From Irpex lacteus (Eukaryota; Basidiomycota; Agaricomycetes; Polyporales; Irpicaceae), in assembly GCA_001986395.2 (NCBI GenBank), contig MQVO02000190.1, positions 1-15,537 on the forward strand: DNA of 15,537 nt, written 5' to 3'. The position numbers and the translations under genes are program-made. The notes under the pieces were generated by a model. That model saw nothing but the letters and a program-made list of their open reading frames with translations. It searched no databases and had not been told where the DNA came from. Below, in pieces: positions 1-7,414 of this stretch; position 1 is the stretch's first letter, and each line of letters begins with the position of its first letter.

Positions 1-20
1 TACACAAATTTTAAATAAAA

Positions 21-491
21 ATGATTTTTTAATTTTTCTTTTTTAAATACTATATTTAATGATGCTCCACATCCTTGGCAAATAGGTTTCCAAGATAGTG
101 CAGCTCCAGGATTCACTGGGATTGTTGAATTACACAACACAATCTTTTTTTACCTTGTTGTAATTTCAGTAGGAGTTTTCTGGGTATTAACTTCAATTAT
201 TTTATTACTATAATAGTAGTAAAAAGTGCAATTGTACATAAATACTTAAATCACGGTACATTAATTGAATTAATCTGGACAATCACACCAGCTTTTATCT
301 TAATTGCTATTGCTTTCCCTTCATTCAGATTATTATATTTATTAGATGAAGTTATCTCACCTACAATAACAATTAAAGTTGTAGGACATCAATGGTATTG
401 GTCATACGAATACAGTGATTATGTAAATGATAGTGGTGATTCTATAGAATTTGATTCATATATGATTCCAGAATCAGATTTAGAATTAGGT
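21..491 (+). pseudogene. cox2: cox2 5' portion (cytochrome c oxidase subunit 2), truncated and frameshifted
   Basis: Cytochrome c oxidase subunit 2 sits in the inner membrane and carries the CuA centre that accepts electrons from cytochrome c. The translation shows the family N-terminus (NDAPHPWQIGFQDSAAPG), the first membrane helix ([19 protein letters not shown]), the second-helix region ([12 protein letters not shown]) and the aromatic signature [13 protein letters not shown], ending at ESDLELG (462-491). Family members then continue into the CuA domain with its His, Cys-Cys, His and Met ligands; none of this follows here, and the frame runs into an unrelated Ser-rich tail instead. The ATG at 21 is in frame only if one T is lost from the run at 25-30. 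Two further shifts, at the T run near 205 and the A run near 223, are also one-base homopolymer changes. It is either a truncated duplicate made by rearrangement or exon 1 before an unusual intron. As read, it cannot make a working subunit. Confidence 0.85.
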
Positions 492-1025
492 TTGAATGTT
501 TTAGAGTTACATTATTGTTCTTTACCTGCTTTCTTCTATTCTATAAAAGCTTTACCTAAGAAAGCTTATCTTGCAAGTAAAGAGGGGTTAGGCATTTTCA
601 AGATAAATAAAGTTAATAGTTTAAATAACAATTTACCTCAAGATAGCCCTATGCAATCTGATTATTTGTACAATTATTCAAATCCAAGTACAAGTTCAAT
701 TCAGGGCATAAAATCTATACCTTCATCAGAATATAGTATAGCTTCTTCTAGTAATAGTACTAACTCTACCACAGTCACTGATTTTTTTACAAGCTCAGAT
801 AGTGGTAGCTCCATTAGTAACTATTCTCTATTAAGCAATAACAGCAGTATTTTAGAGTTCGGAGTTGGAGAAATGATTCCCACAAGATTAATCAGGGGAA
901 TATTGGAACATAACTATTATTTAGACCTACTACAACTAAACCAGAGTACCTTGCTTTTCTTCCTTATTACTATACTCTGTAATATTTTAATTTTATACCC
1001 CTTTGTTTTATTATCTATAAAATAA
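492..1025 (+). CDS. Ser/Asn-rich membrane-anchored ORF tail fused in frame to cox2
   Basis: This continues the cox2 frame without a stop for about 177 residues and ends at TAA. I do not recognise it. In order there is a moderately hydrophobic stretch, a long low-complexity region rich in Ser, Asn and Thr (about 660-850), a short charged segment ([20 protein letters not shown]), and one strong C-terminal membrane helix ([21 protein letters not shown]). It shows no LAGLIDADG, GIY-YIG or reverse-transcriptase motif, so it does not look like an intron-encoded protein. The order linker, amphipathic segment, single terminal helix resembles the minus-strand ORF at 5701-6101. I infer that both may be C-terminal ends of one family of mitochondrial or plasmid membrane proteins. 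An internal ATG at 462 lies within the cox2 part. Confidence 0.5.
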   Translation: MNVLELHYCSLPAFFYSIKALPKKAYLASKEGLGIFKINKVNSLNNNLPQDSPMQSDYLYNYSNPSTSSIQGIKSIPSSEYSIASSSNSTNSTTVTDFFTSSDSGSSISNYSLLSNNSSILEFGVGEMIPTRLIRGILEHNYYLDLLQLNQSTLLFFLITILCNILILYPFVLLSIK

Positions 1026-1301
1026 AAATTTTTATTTTATTTTCTTTTGATAAAGGGTGGAGACAAATTAATTAATAGTTAAAACTATAGGATTCGTTTA
1101 ATTAAATATATAAAACCCCATGAATAATTTATTTTTAATAAGGGCAGCTGCCAGCCAGATAATTAATTTTATTATAAATTTATTACTGGACTTGATTACT
1201 AATTAGGGATACCAGACTCTGAGTCAGGAGGCTTAAAATTAAATAGCTAAATTATTTATGGTAAAAAGGAATACCATGGTTCATTTAACTGAAATAGTTT
1301 A
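1026..1301. other. AT-rich non-coding stretch
   Basis: I see no open frame or tRNA here. It contains a short G/C palindrome, GGCAGCTGCC, near 1142 in otherwise A/T sequence. Confidence 0.4.
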
Positions 1302-1465
1302 AGCTTATTGGTTCATTACCCTTAATGGCATTTCCATTTCTTACAGGGTTCTACTTCAAAGATCTAATCCTAGAGGAAGCACTCGAAAAATATTAAATCT
1401 CAGGACACACTGCTTATTGGCTTGGTACTATTTCTGCAGTATTCACTTCTGTTACAATAAATAGA
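1302..1465 (+). pseudogene. nad5: nad5 internal fragment
   Basis: NADH dehydrogenase subunit 5 is a proton-pumping membrane subunit of complex I. In the frame starting near 1304 the translation reads LIGSLPLMAFPFLTGFYFKD, the most conserved core of ND5, then LILEEALEKY, a TAA stop at about 1394, and in the same frame ISGHTAYWLGTISAVFT, which is the next conserved ND5 block. The similarity stops near 1455, and a TAG lies in frame just upstream. Only about 50 of the family's roughly 650 residues are present, with an internal stop, so this is a displaced scrap rather than the working gene. An exon of a heavily intron-split nad5 is less likely because of the stop. Confidence 0.75.
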
Positions 1466-1497
1466 GATACACCCATTGTAAAACCCTTTTGCACAAT

Positions 1498-1542
1498 CCC
1501 CAAAAAAACTAATTATTTCTACTCTTGCCCTAGTTTTTTGGG
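1498..1542. repeat. palindromic hairpin element, copy 1 (diverged)
   Basis: The arms CCCCAAAAAAACTA and CTAGTTTTTTGGG surround a diverged centre (ATTATTTCTACTCTTGCC). The end arms match the other copies, but the inner stem is lost. It lies just 3' of the nad5 scrap. Confidence 0.75.
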
Positions 1543-1748
1543 ATTATGCTATAAAGGATAGGGTTTTATGTGTAGTATAAATATTATCTTTGTAATTAAT
1601 TAGAGGACTAAATTAAATAAAGAGGGAAAATTTTATACACTATTAAAAGTTTAATAGAAGGAATAAAGGAAGAACTCTATAAATTAGATAAAAATAAGTC
1701 TTATTTCTAGTAAGAGGTCAAACCAATGATCAATTAAGTTTTATATAA

Positions 1749-2003
1749 AATCTTTTGAATAGCCTTCGTGTGGACATCCCTGCGAATCTCAGAAAGTCAT
1801 TACTTGGAAAGAAAGAAAGTATAAATAAATTAAATGATTACTGAATTTAGCATAAAATCTATAATGTTAGAAAAGTGATAGAGAATAAAGGAGGTAAAAC
1901 TGCTGGTGTAGATAAAGTAGTTAAAGTAGACATGAAAACAATTGAACAATATTTACTAAGGAATAAGATAACAAAAGGAGAAGCAGAAAGAGATAAAGAA
2001 TAA
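1749..2003 (+). pseudogene. group II intron-type reverse transcriptase, N-terminal remnant
   Basis: The frame contains RVDIPANLRKSLLGKK, then HKIYNVRKVIENKGGKTAGVDKV (split here as HKIYNVRKVIENKGG and KTAGVDKV). The VIENKGGKTAGVDK block matches the start of group II intron-encoded reverse transcriptases, where the consensus is roughly V-x-x-NKG-x-x-TxGVD. The upstream part joins only if TGA (1842-1844) is read as Trp and one TAG at 1848-1850 is crossed. The frame ends at TAA 2001-2003, before any of the catalytic RT blocks (YADD and so on). Only the N-terminal RT-0/RT-1 region is left, so it is not functional. No group II domain V hairpin was recognised nearby. Confidence 0.55.
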
Positions 2004-2032
2004 TTTTATTTGGGTTCCCCTATTTTTAATAA

Positions 2033-2650
2033 AAGTTTTCCTTCTGGAAGAAACTTAAAAACTTAGATAAGGATAATCCGGTAAAAATAGTTGATAACTT
2101 TTTTAAAAAGTACCCTTCACCTGAGTATGCTAAGGAAAACATAGATTTAAATCTGAATCAATCTATATTCAAATTTAATATGCCTGATTTTAAACTAACC
2201 CTTGCTGAGTTTGAAATCTTAAAAAGTATTCTACCCTCAAAGTATGAATTACCTATCAAATTACCTTTAACTCAATTATTTGGTGGGCACAGTGGAGTAA
2301 ATTCTTTATTAAAGTCTAGAGCGGTGTTTACAAATTTACTCACAAGATTAATGGAAATGTTTATAGGGGGTGGTACAATTCCTATTAAGGCAGGTTTTGT
2401 CATTTGGTCTGTTAATAATCAACATATCATTCGAACAATTCTTCTACCTCTTTTTGATAAGTATCCTCCTCTTACTACTCGAGTCACTCTTCAACTGCAA
2501 TTTCTGATTTCCGCAATAAATGGTATGAGTATTAAGGATTATTTTCGCATACGAAGTTCTAAGTATAATAATCAATCTTCTATTATACCAATTTCTGCTT
2601 GCATTCCTTCTTATTTTCCCATATGGCTGCCTCCCCCTAACGAAGTTTAG
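2033..2650 (+). CDS. LAGLIDADG-type homing endonuclease domain, 5' truncated
   Basis: The frame is open from 2033 (stop at 2030) and the first ATG is at 2180. The C-terminal half has the layout of the second LAGLIDADG_1 subdomain: a GGTIPIKAGFVIWSV strand region, NNQHIIRTILLPLFDKYPPL (the usual N-x-x-x-I-x-x-I-x-P-x-FxKYPL motif), then a helix and a terminal SIKDYFRIRSSKYNN. Such proteins cut intron-less alleles so that group I introns spread, and some act as maturases. No LAGLIDADG helix motif is visible in the first half, which is unusual sequence. The protein is therefore a partial or fused remnant, and no intron core was recognised around it. The ORF on the opposite strand at 2444-2653 is a shadow. 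Confidence 0.55.
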   Translation, partial: KFSFWKKLKNLDKDNPVKIVDNFFKKYPSPEYAKENIDLNLNQSIFKFNMPDFKLTLAEFEILKSILPSKYELPIKLPLTQLFGGHSGVNSLLKSRAVFTNLLTRLMEMFIGGGTIPIKAGFVIWSVNNQHIIRTILLPLFDKYPPLTTRVTLQLQFLISAINGMSIKDYFRIRSSKYNNQSSIIPISACIPSYFPIWLPPPNEV

Positions 2651-2721
2651 CAAACAAAGTAGTACCGTAACATAAACTTTACTTTATTCCTTTTTGTCCT
2701 CATTTTTAACAAGATAACACA

Positions 2722-3330
2722 CTAAAATATACCTTTGTATAGACCACCTCTCTTCATAATATTGTGAAGACTCCCGGCTGATGCTTTATACTCTGGATTT
2801 AACTCCCGAAGATAAAGAGCCACAGCATTAAGAGTTGGTAATACTTTCCCTTCCTTAGTTACAGTATCAATGAGCTCTGTAGATTTTGAAAGCTTTTCAC
2901 GAACAATTTCTTTATATGGAAGGAAATTTCTGGACGTTTTTTCCATTATTTGGTCTCTAACTCCTTCTATAAGGTCCGTCAACGCTTCTTAACTTAACAA
3001 ATTATCATTATATTCTTTATCCCTTAAGAGCTCATCTTAAATAAAGAACCTATTTAAATATAATTCTTTCAGAACAAACCTCCGCTTCATCCCCATTGTT
3101 TCGGCTAAAAGAGTACAACTCTTGGCTTTAAAGATTAATTCTTTTTTTTATATCATACATATAAGTAATCTTTCGTGATTTTTCAAAAACAGTTGCCATT
3201 AACTCTATCTGTATTTTATTTCCTGCAGTGAAACCAGCTACTTTTAATTTGTTATACCCAGAGCTTAACTCATCAGTGGGAGAGCTAGAACGGATCTTAC
3301 CTAAAAGTCAAGTTAAAGGGGTAACTTGCG
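2722..3330 (-). pseudogene. NUMOD-like DNA-binding tail of an intron-type endonuclease
   Basis: Read on the minus strand from about 3300, there is SSPTDELSSGYNKLKVAGF, then KSRKITYMYDIKKRINL, then after a shift further basic helices, and finally a clean frame (2982-2722) ending LPTLNAVALYLRELN, KASAGSLHNIMKRGGLYKGIF. The pattern of a YVYD-like strand followed by a small helix-turn-helix ending in G-x-LYKG resembles the NUMOD1-type modules at the C-terminus of fungal mitochondrial GIY-YIG and HNH homing endonucleases. No catalytic GIY-YIG or HNH motif is visible. At least two stops or frameshifts interrupt it, so it is a decayed tail. The family assignment is an inference from the pattern only. 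Confidence 0.4.
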
Positions 3331-3789
3331 CAGGGGTTGAAGTAGATATATTGAATTTATCCTAATTTAAAAAGGAGATTAGAAATTTAGTTTTAGTTTT
3401 GGAGCAAGAGTAAAATGTCCAAAATTAAAAGTAGAGAGATTTGAATAAATTGAGGATCTAGTTTTTTTGGTGATTATTTTATTAATTAATTTTATTTAAA
3501 TATATTCCCTGTTTAATTAAATTACTTCCTGTGGATAGCTTTTTTTACCTTTAGTTTTGGGATAAATAATTTCAGCACCGGTGGAGTAAGTAAAGTTAAT
3601 AATTCTTTAATTAATAAATTATTCTAAGATTCCTGGAGAAAATAGAGATAGTTATCTATCCAGGGGTAAAAAAAAAAGATGGTGGTGAGGGTGGAGTCTA
3701 TCTCTACAAGAATTAAAATAGAGTGTGAAACTATCTCTTAAATAGTTAGTGTGTCGCTTAGGTGAGGAAGTGGAATATTAATTATTAAG
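3331..3789. other. non-coding AT-rich stretch
   Basis: No gene was seen. It holds the first copy of a 21-bp direct repeat (3440-3460), which recurs at 4016-4036. The repeat is directly followed by a half palindrome (CTAGTTTTTTTGG, 3458-3470). A hairpin with CCTGGA/TCCAGG ends lies at 3632-3664, and a poly-A run is near 3670. Confidence 0.5.
3440..3460 (+). repeat. 21-bp direct repeat, copy 1
   Basis: This is identical to 4016-4036 (core TTGAATAAATTGAGGATCTA). Copy 2 overlaps the 3' end of the minus-strand dpo fragment; copy 1 runs straight into a half hairpin element. Confidence 0.8.
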
Positions 3790-3854
3790 GAATAGAATGG
3801 AATGGAATAGAATATAATAGAATAGAATAGAATAGAATAGAATAGAATAGAATA
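3790..3854 (+). repeat. (GAATA)n / (AATAG)n microsatellite
   Basis: About twelve units of the pentamer GAATA in tandem, with three early variant units (GAATG, GAATAT). This is a replication-slippage tract, likely length-variable. Confidence 0.9.
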
Positions 3855-4015
3855 AGTTAAAGATAAAATAATGAGAATCATAGTTTAATTATATTTATTT
3901 AATTCCTTTCCCTTAGGTTACTTACTCTAGTTTGAGAAAAGTAATAAATTACATCTCCCTCGAAAGTGATAAATGTTCTTGTTCGCATTATCAACCCCTA
4001 GGTTATTTTCCTCCT

Positions 4016-4036
4016 TTTGAATAAATTGAGGATCTA
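4016..4036 (+). repeat. 21-bp direct repeat, copy 2
   Basis: This is an exact copy of 3440-3460. It sits at the end of recognisable dpo homology and marks a likely recombination junction. Confidence 0.8.
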
Positions 4037-4417
4037 TTTAAAATATCTGTCATTAGTTTAGCCATATGTATTCTTGCATAAGATAATGTAGCTGCAGCTA
4101 TAGGGATAGATACAGTTTTATATGTTCCTTTTGTTGTTTTCTCTTCAAAAGACCCATATTTAAAGCTTTAATATAATCAACACCAAAATTTTTACAAATT
4201 TCTTTATCTATATCTAATTTAAATGTATCTAAAAAAGGTCTTTATCCATCTCTATAGAACTTTTTAGAATTCTAGTAACAGATACTAAATCATGTGTTTT
4301 ACAGTCAATGAATCTCGTTACACTCTTTGAGAAATCCATACCAAATCTACCTTTTAAACTATTTAAGATTAATTTAGCAACATTTCTTTCTGTAGTGTGA
4401 AAGGGACCTAGAATCAT
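4023..4417 (-). pseudogene. dpo: type-B DNA polymerase fragment (mitochondrial linear-plasmid dpo)
   Basis: Read on the minus strand from 4417, the translation contains RNVAKLILNSLKGRFGMD, which corresponds to the conserved palm motif (NSLYGRFGM) of protein-primed family-B polymerases. After two one-base homopolymer shifts (T run near 4232-4237, A run near 4170) it continues through GSFEEKTTKGTYKTV to SIPIAAATLSYARIHMAK, the helix that precedes the catalytic YTDTDS block. That catalytic block, the exonuclease domain and the N-terminus are absent. Polymerases of this kind are encoded by linear invertron plasmids in fungal mitochondria, which integrate into mtDNA. In full-length members the NSLYG tyrosine is conserved, but here it is Lys, which also argues for decay. 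The fragment ends at the 21-bp repeat. Confidence 0.8.
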
Positions 4418-4555
4418 TTAAACAAAAGATAAGGCCAAAGCACCACGTAAAGGCAAGACTTTAAGGTTATTATGATGAATACACAAATACTTTTAACCAA
4501 TTTAATAATTAACAACCAAAAATACTAGTTATCTAAAAAAAGTTTTTAATTAAAA

Positions 4556-4626
4556 AAAAGGATAAATTAGTTGAACCTATACTAATACAGGTTCAATGTA
4601 TTGCTCTACCATTTCACAATAAAGGC
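4556..4626 (-). tRNA. trnF: tRNA-Phe(GAA)-like, degenerate 3' end
   Basis: On the minus strand there is a D-arm-like AATGGTAGAGCA, an anticodon arm ATACA-TTGAACC-TGTAT with anticodon GAA, a variable region, and ATAGG-TTCAACT as the 5' half of a T arm. The 3' half of the T stem and the acceptor strand that should pair with GCCTTTA do not match (AATTTATCC is found), and the base after the anticodon is C rather than a purine. It is probably a damaged or truncated copy. Confidence 0.4.
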
Positions 4627-4669
4627 TAAGAAAAGAGATATAATAAAGATTTATAAACCAATTTTATAT

Positions 4670-4740
4670 GGAATCAATGAGATTTTAACTCATTATTTAG
4701 ACGTGCAAGGTCTATGTTTTACCAACTAAACTATAATCCC
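4670..4740 (-). tRNA. trnA: tRNA-Ala(TGC)
   Basis: This is a full cloverleaf on the minus strand: acceptor GGGATTA/TGATTCC (seven pairs, two of them G-U), D arm with GTTTAGTTGGTAAAAC, anticodon stem TAGAC/GTCTA around CTTGCAC (anticodon TGC), and T arm ATGAG-TTAAAAT-CTCAT. It is the best-preserved member of the minus-strand tRNA group. Confidence 0.85.
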
Positions 4741-4833
4741 GGTTTTAAAATTACAAAGAATTAAACTATCCATCCTTTTTTTTATATAAAAAAAGGGGAG
4801 TGACATACTCTACCTTTAAGCTAAAATTCTGGA

Positions 4834-4899
4834 TAGCAAAAATATGATTTGAACATATATTAAAAGACATGCGTGTTACACCTATTACACCATCTTGCT
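4834..4899 (-). tRNA. trnK: tRNA-Lys(TTT)-like, missing half an anticodon stem
   Basis: On the minus strand the acceptor AGCAAGA/TTTTGCT, the D arm GTGT...ACAC and the T arm ATATG-TTCAAAT-CATAT are good. The anticodon region CATGT-CTTTTAAT runs straight into the T stem, so the 3' half of the anticodon stem and the variable loop, about nine bases, are missing. ATATG could pair with either CATGT or CATAT. This is a shrunken tRNA or a pseudogene; the anticodon TTT is inferred from the CTTTTAA loop. Confidence 0.5.
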
Positions 4900-5127
4900 T
4901 TAATTTATCTATCTTTTATATATTTTTTTATATAAAACTATCTGGCTATAACTTATATTATTATTAGACAATAGATATATTTATCCTTAGTTGAGCCAAT
5001 ACTGTTTAGAGATTGGCCGTTAGAATAAAAGCTTGTATAGATAACGGGAGTTAAAAATATAACTTCTAAAATTACATTATATTATATAACCCCTTTTTAT
5101 TTTAATAAAATAAATAAGGATAAAAGA

Positions 5128-5199
5128 GGTAGAATTAGTTCAATTGTAGAATGACGTTTTGTGGCAACGATGAAAGAGTTCGAATCTCTTATTCTGCCC
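5128..5199 (+). tRNA. trnH: tRNA-His(GTG)
   Basis: Acceptor GGTAGAA/TTCTGCC with seven pairs, anticodon loop TTGTGGC (anticodon GTG) on a CGTT/AACG stem, T arm AAGAG-TTCGAAT-CTCTT, and discriminator C as expected for histidine tRNA. Confidence 0.85.
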
Positions 5200-5254
5200 G
5201 CCCTTTAAAATCCAAATTGGATAAAGAAAGAAGATAATTAATTTTATACATTAT

Positions 5255-5276
5255 CCCAAAAAACTAGTTAGAATTA
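5255..5276. repeat. half palindrome element (left arm only)
   Basis: CCCAAAAAACTAGTTAGAAT is the left arm and part of the inner stem of the dispersed hairpin element. No right arm follows. Confidence 0.7.
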
Positions 5277-5458
5277 AAAATAAAGATAAAAGAATACATA
5301 AAATAAAAATATGGGAGGGATACTCAAATAAAATAAAAAAGTGTAAAGTACTATTTATTATCTGAATACAGAATATCTTTATATATATCTTATATATTAT
5401 ATCTTTAAAAAAAAATAGCAAATTAAAATTTATTCGTTCTAACTAAAAAAAAGGCATA

Positions 5459-5529
5459 AGCGATTTAGCTGAGGGGATTAGCGTGATTTTTACACAATCA
5501 AGACAGAGGTTCGATTCCTCTAATTGCTA
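5459..5529 (+). tRNA. trnV: tRNA-Val(TAC)
   Basis: Acceptor AGCGATT/AATTGCT, D arm GCT...AGC, anticodon stem TGATT/AATCA around TTTACAC (anticodon TAC), T arm AGAGG-TTCGATT-CCTCT, discriminator A. All arms are intact. Confidence 0.9.
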
Positions 5530-5543
5530 TTCAGCCTCTCCAG

Positions 5544-5673
5544 ATAATAAAGGATAGAGGATCCTGGTTATTCCAGTAAAAAAACTTTAGTGATTATTGT
5601 ATTTGACAACCTTACACTATATGTTAAAGGGTCTATACGGGTATCCGCAACCTCAGCCTCTATCCTTTATTAT
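5544..5673. repeat. 130-nt element closed by a 17-bp perfect inverted repeat
   Basis: ATAATAAAGGATAGAGG at 5544-5560 is the exact reverse complement of 5657-5673. The interior is less AT-rich than its surroundings and has no ORF. It lies 14 bases after tRNA-Val, so it could be a stem-closed RNA processed from the tRNA transcript or a small mobile element. I did not recognise RNase P RNA signatures in it. Confidence 0.7.
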
Positions 5674-5700
5674 TTACTTTTTCTTTATTTTCTCTTAAAA

Positions 5701-6101
5701 TTAAATTATTATTTCACCAAAAATATATTTAATAAATATTAAATTTCATTTATTTTCAACTACCATAGTAGATACATATAAAATCATTAAAGCAATAGGT
5801 AAATATAATATACAAATGTGTAAAATATGATTAGCATCTAATAAACTCATAACTGTATCTAAATCAGCCCCAGGTTCAATTGAAAAAGCGGCGGTCCATC
5901 TCCACTATCAGGTTTGGATGTGGGAGGTGAAGTAGGAGTTGTTGGAGGTGTAGCCGATTTTACTGCAGAAGCCGCGACAGCATTATCAATTTTCTTTTGA
6001 GAAAGACTACCGATAGCATTAGCAACAGTTACTGTACTACCACCAATTACAGCTCCTGCGGACATAACACCTATCTTTGCAGTAGGAGAAAGTCCATCCA
6101 A
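5701..6101 (-). CDS. Pro/Thr/Ser-linker membrane ORF, 5' truncated, one frameshift
   Basis: The minus-strand frame from 6101 reads GLSPTAKIGVMSAGAVIGG (a small-residue, probably membrane-inserting helix), then a Ser/Ala/Lys stretch, then a disordered linker rich in Pro, Thr and Ser (TPPTTPTSPPTSKPDSGDG). One extra T in the run at 5883-5887 (read as A on plus) joins this to IEPGADLDTVMSLLDANH and a strong membrane helix (ILHICILYLPIALMILYV). With TGA at 5746-5748 read as Trp the frame ends at TAA 5701. Upstream it is cut exactly where a half palindrome begins (6098), so the true N-terminus is missing. I do not know the family; its linker plus terminal helix matches the layout of the cox2-fused tail at 492-1025. 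A plasmid or accessory mitochondrial membrane protein is an inference. Confidence 0.55.
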
Positions 6102-6125
6102 AAAAACTAGTTATAATTAATTATC
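6098..6125. repeat. half palindrome element at the break of the 5701-6101 ORF
   Basis: CCAAAAAAACTAGTTATAAT followed by TAATTATCCCGGG: left arm plus inner stem, with the right arm replaced. It coincides with the 5' truncation point of the neighbouring ORF. Confidence 0.65.
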
Positions 6126-6778
6126 CCGGGATTATAAAATAATAAAATAATTATGAGAACAGTGACCTGTGCGAATGTAATAAATATAAATAATTATTTT
6201 ATTATAATATTTTAATTTAAATTAATAATATGCTACGCTCCTTCTTAATTCTTTAACTTTACTCATTATTATTTATTGCTAAAGTTCAAAGATATTTATC
6301 ACATTTTTATTCTTTTATTTTGCATATAAAATAGTTTTGTTAGAGTTCAAATGAGTAAATGTAATAAATAAAGATAATAATAAATAAGAAAATAAAATAT
6401 AATCACACATTTATATTATTTTAATTAGGGAGTTCTAATTAAAATTTAATTTAATTAAATTTTAATAACCCGCTCAATTATAAATACAAAGATTCCATAT
6501 TGTAAGCACTAATTTTATATTTATTTTTAATGAGTTAACTACCGTTCAGTATACTTTATTATCCTATTTTGTAAACACTCATTTATCCTACCCCTCATCA
6601 TTATCCATTAAAATGTGTAATGCTGCTCCCCTTCCTAAATAAATAATAAAAAGGTGGGGACCCTCTCTTTTTTATTTATTCAGTTTCTAATCGTCTATCG
6701 ACTCAACGGGTACCTTTGGCACCCTATCGTAAGATTTGTTTAAGTAAATTAATAGTTCTACCCCACCACTACGTTCCT

Positions 6779-6825
6779 CCCCCGTCTCCTTTTTTTAATT
6801 TTTTAATTAAAAAAGGGCACGGGGG
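6779..6825. repeat. G/C-capped hairpin
   Basis: CCCCCGTCTCCTTTTTTT pairs with AAAAAAGGGCACGGGGG across an AT centre with small mismatches. This is a very stable stem for this AT-rich context. Confidence 0.6.
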
Positions 6826-6852
6826 AATATTGTTTATAAGCATAGATCAATC

Positions 6853-6910
6853 GTGTCCTCCTCCACTTACTTTACTTTTTGATAGGTTCTAGTGAGCAAG
6901 TGGAGGACAC
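6853..6910. repeat. inverted repeat GTGTCCTC...GAGGACAC
   Basis: The left arm 6853-6869 and right arm 6897-6910 pair, with a 3-base bulge (CTC) in the left arm. The element directly abuts the full palindrome at 6913. Confidence 0.6.
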
Positions 6911-6912
6911 TC

Positions 6913-6959
6913 CCCCAAAAAACTAGTTAGAATTAATTCTAATTCCTAGTTTTTTGGGG
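6913..6959. repeat. palindromic hairpin element, orientation B
   Basis: Arms CCCCAAAAAACTAG and CTAGTTTTTTGGGG, inner stem GAATTA/TAATTC with loop ATTC, unpaired TTA after the left arm. Confidence 0.9.
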
Positions 6960-7414
6960 ATTCTTTTTAATTAATTAATGAGTTTCTATATTTACCAATC
7001 TTTTTATTTAGTATCATACCCCTCATTCCCTTCGCTCTACTCAGTGAATGCTCACCTATTCTTTTTATTAATAATTATTTCTTTTCTAAGCATCCACTTT
7101 GTGGATGGGTAGTTTATTCCCTTAGGACCCCGTGTCCTCTAGTACTAATCTTAACTCTTTGGAACCCCCACTGCGAAGTTAATTGTTTCTATTTTCTCTT
7201 TTTACCTATTTCTGAAGAAGTTTGTATACCAATTTCTTTAATTGTTTTTTTTTATTATTCTTTTTTATTAAATTAATGTATTTTTATTTAGGAATAAGAG
7301 GATTATGTATTATAATCTTTTTTATTTTAGTCAGTTATCTCAGCATCTCGATAACTGATAGCTTACTTTAGATCTACTTCGTTACAGGATTAATAGTTAA
7401 ACATTAATAAAAAA

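Larger units (their letters stand above)
6126..7414. other. long non-coding region with AT palindromes and G/C hairpin clusters
   Basis: No gene was recognised in about 1.3 kb. An AT palindrome lies at 6436-6466. Pyrimidine-rich and G/C hairpin clusters follow: a GGTGGGGACC block near 6653, a long stem with CCCCCGT/ACGGGGG-like ends at 6779-6825, an imperfect inverted repeat GTGTCCTC...GAGGACAC at 6853-6910, a full palindrome element at 6913-6959, and CATCCACTTTGTGGATG near 7090. The pattern resembles the G/C clusters of fungal mtDNA intergenic and replication regions. Confidence 0.5.

Noticed and set aside
2444..2653. Minus-strand 69-codon ORF
   Set aside because: It is antisense to the LAGLIDADG-type frame at 2033-2650, which has recognisable family motifs.
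5544..5673. Mitochondrial RNase P RNA (rnpB)
   Set aside because: The closing stem is suggestive, but none of the conserved rnpB blocks was recognised.
7115..7155. Minus-strand AGTACTAGAGGACACGG, similar to the sarcin-ricin loop of large-subunit rRNA
   Set aside because: It differs at key bases of an almost invariant motif, and no other large-subunit rRNA landmarks are nearby.
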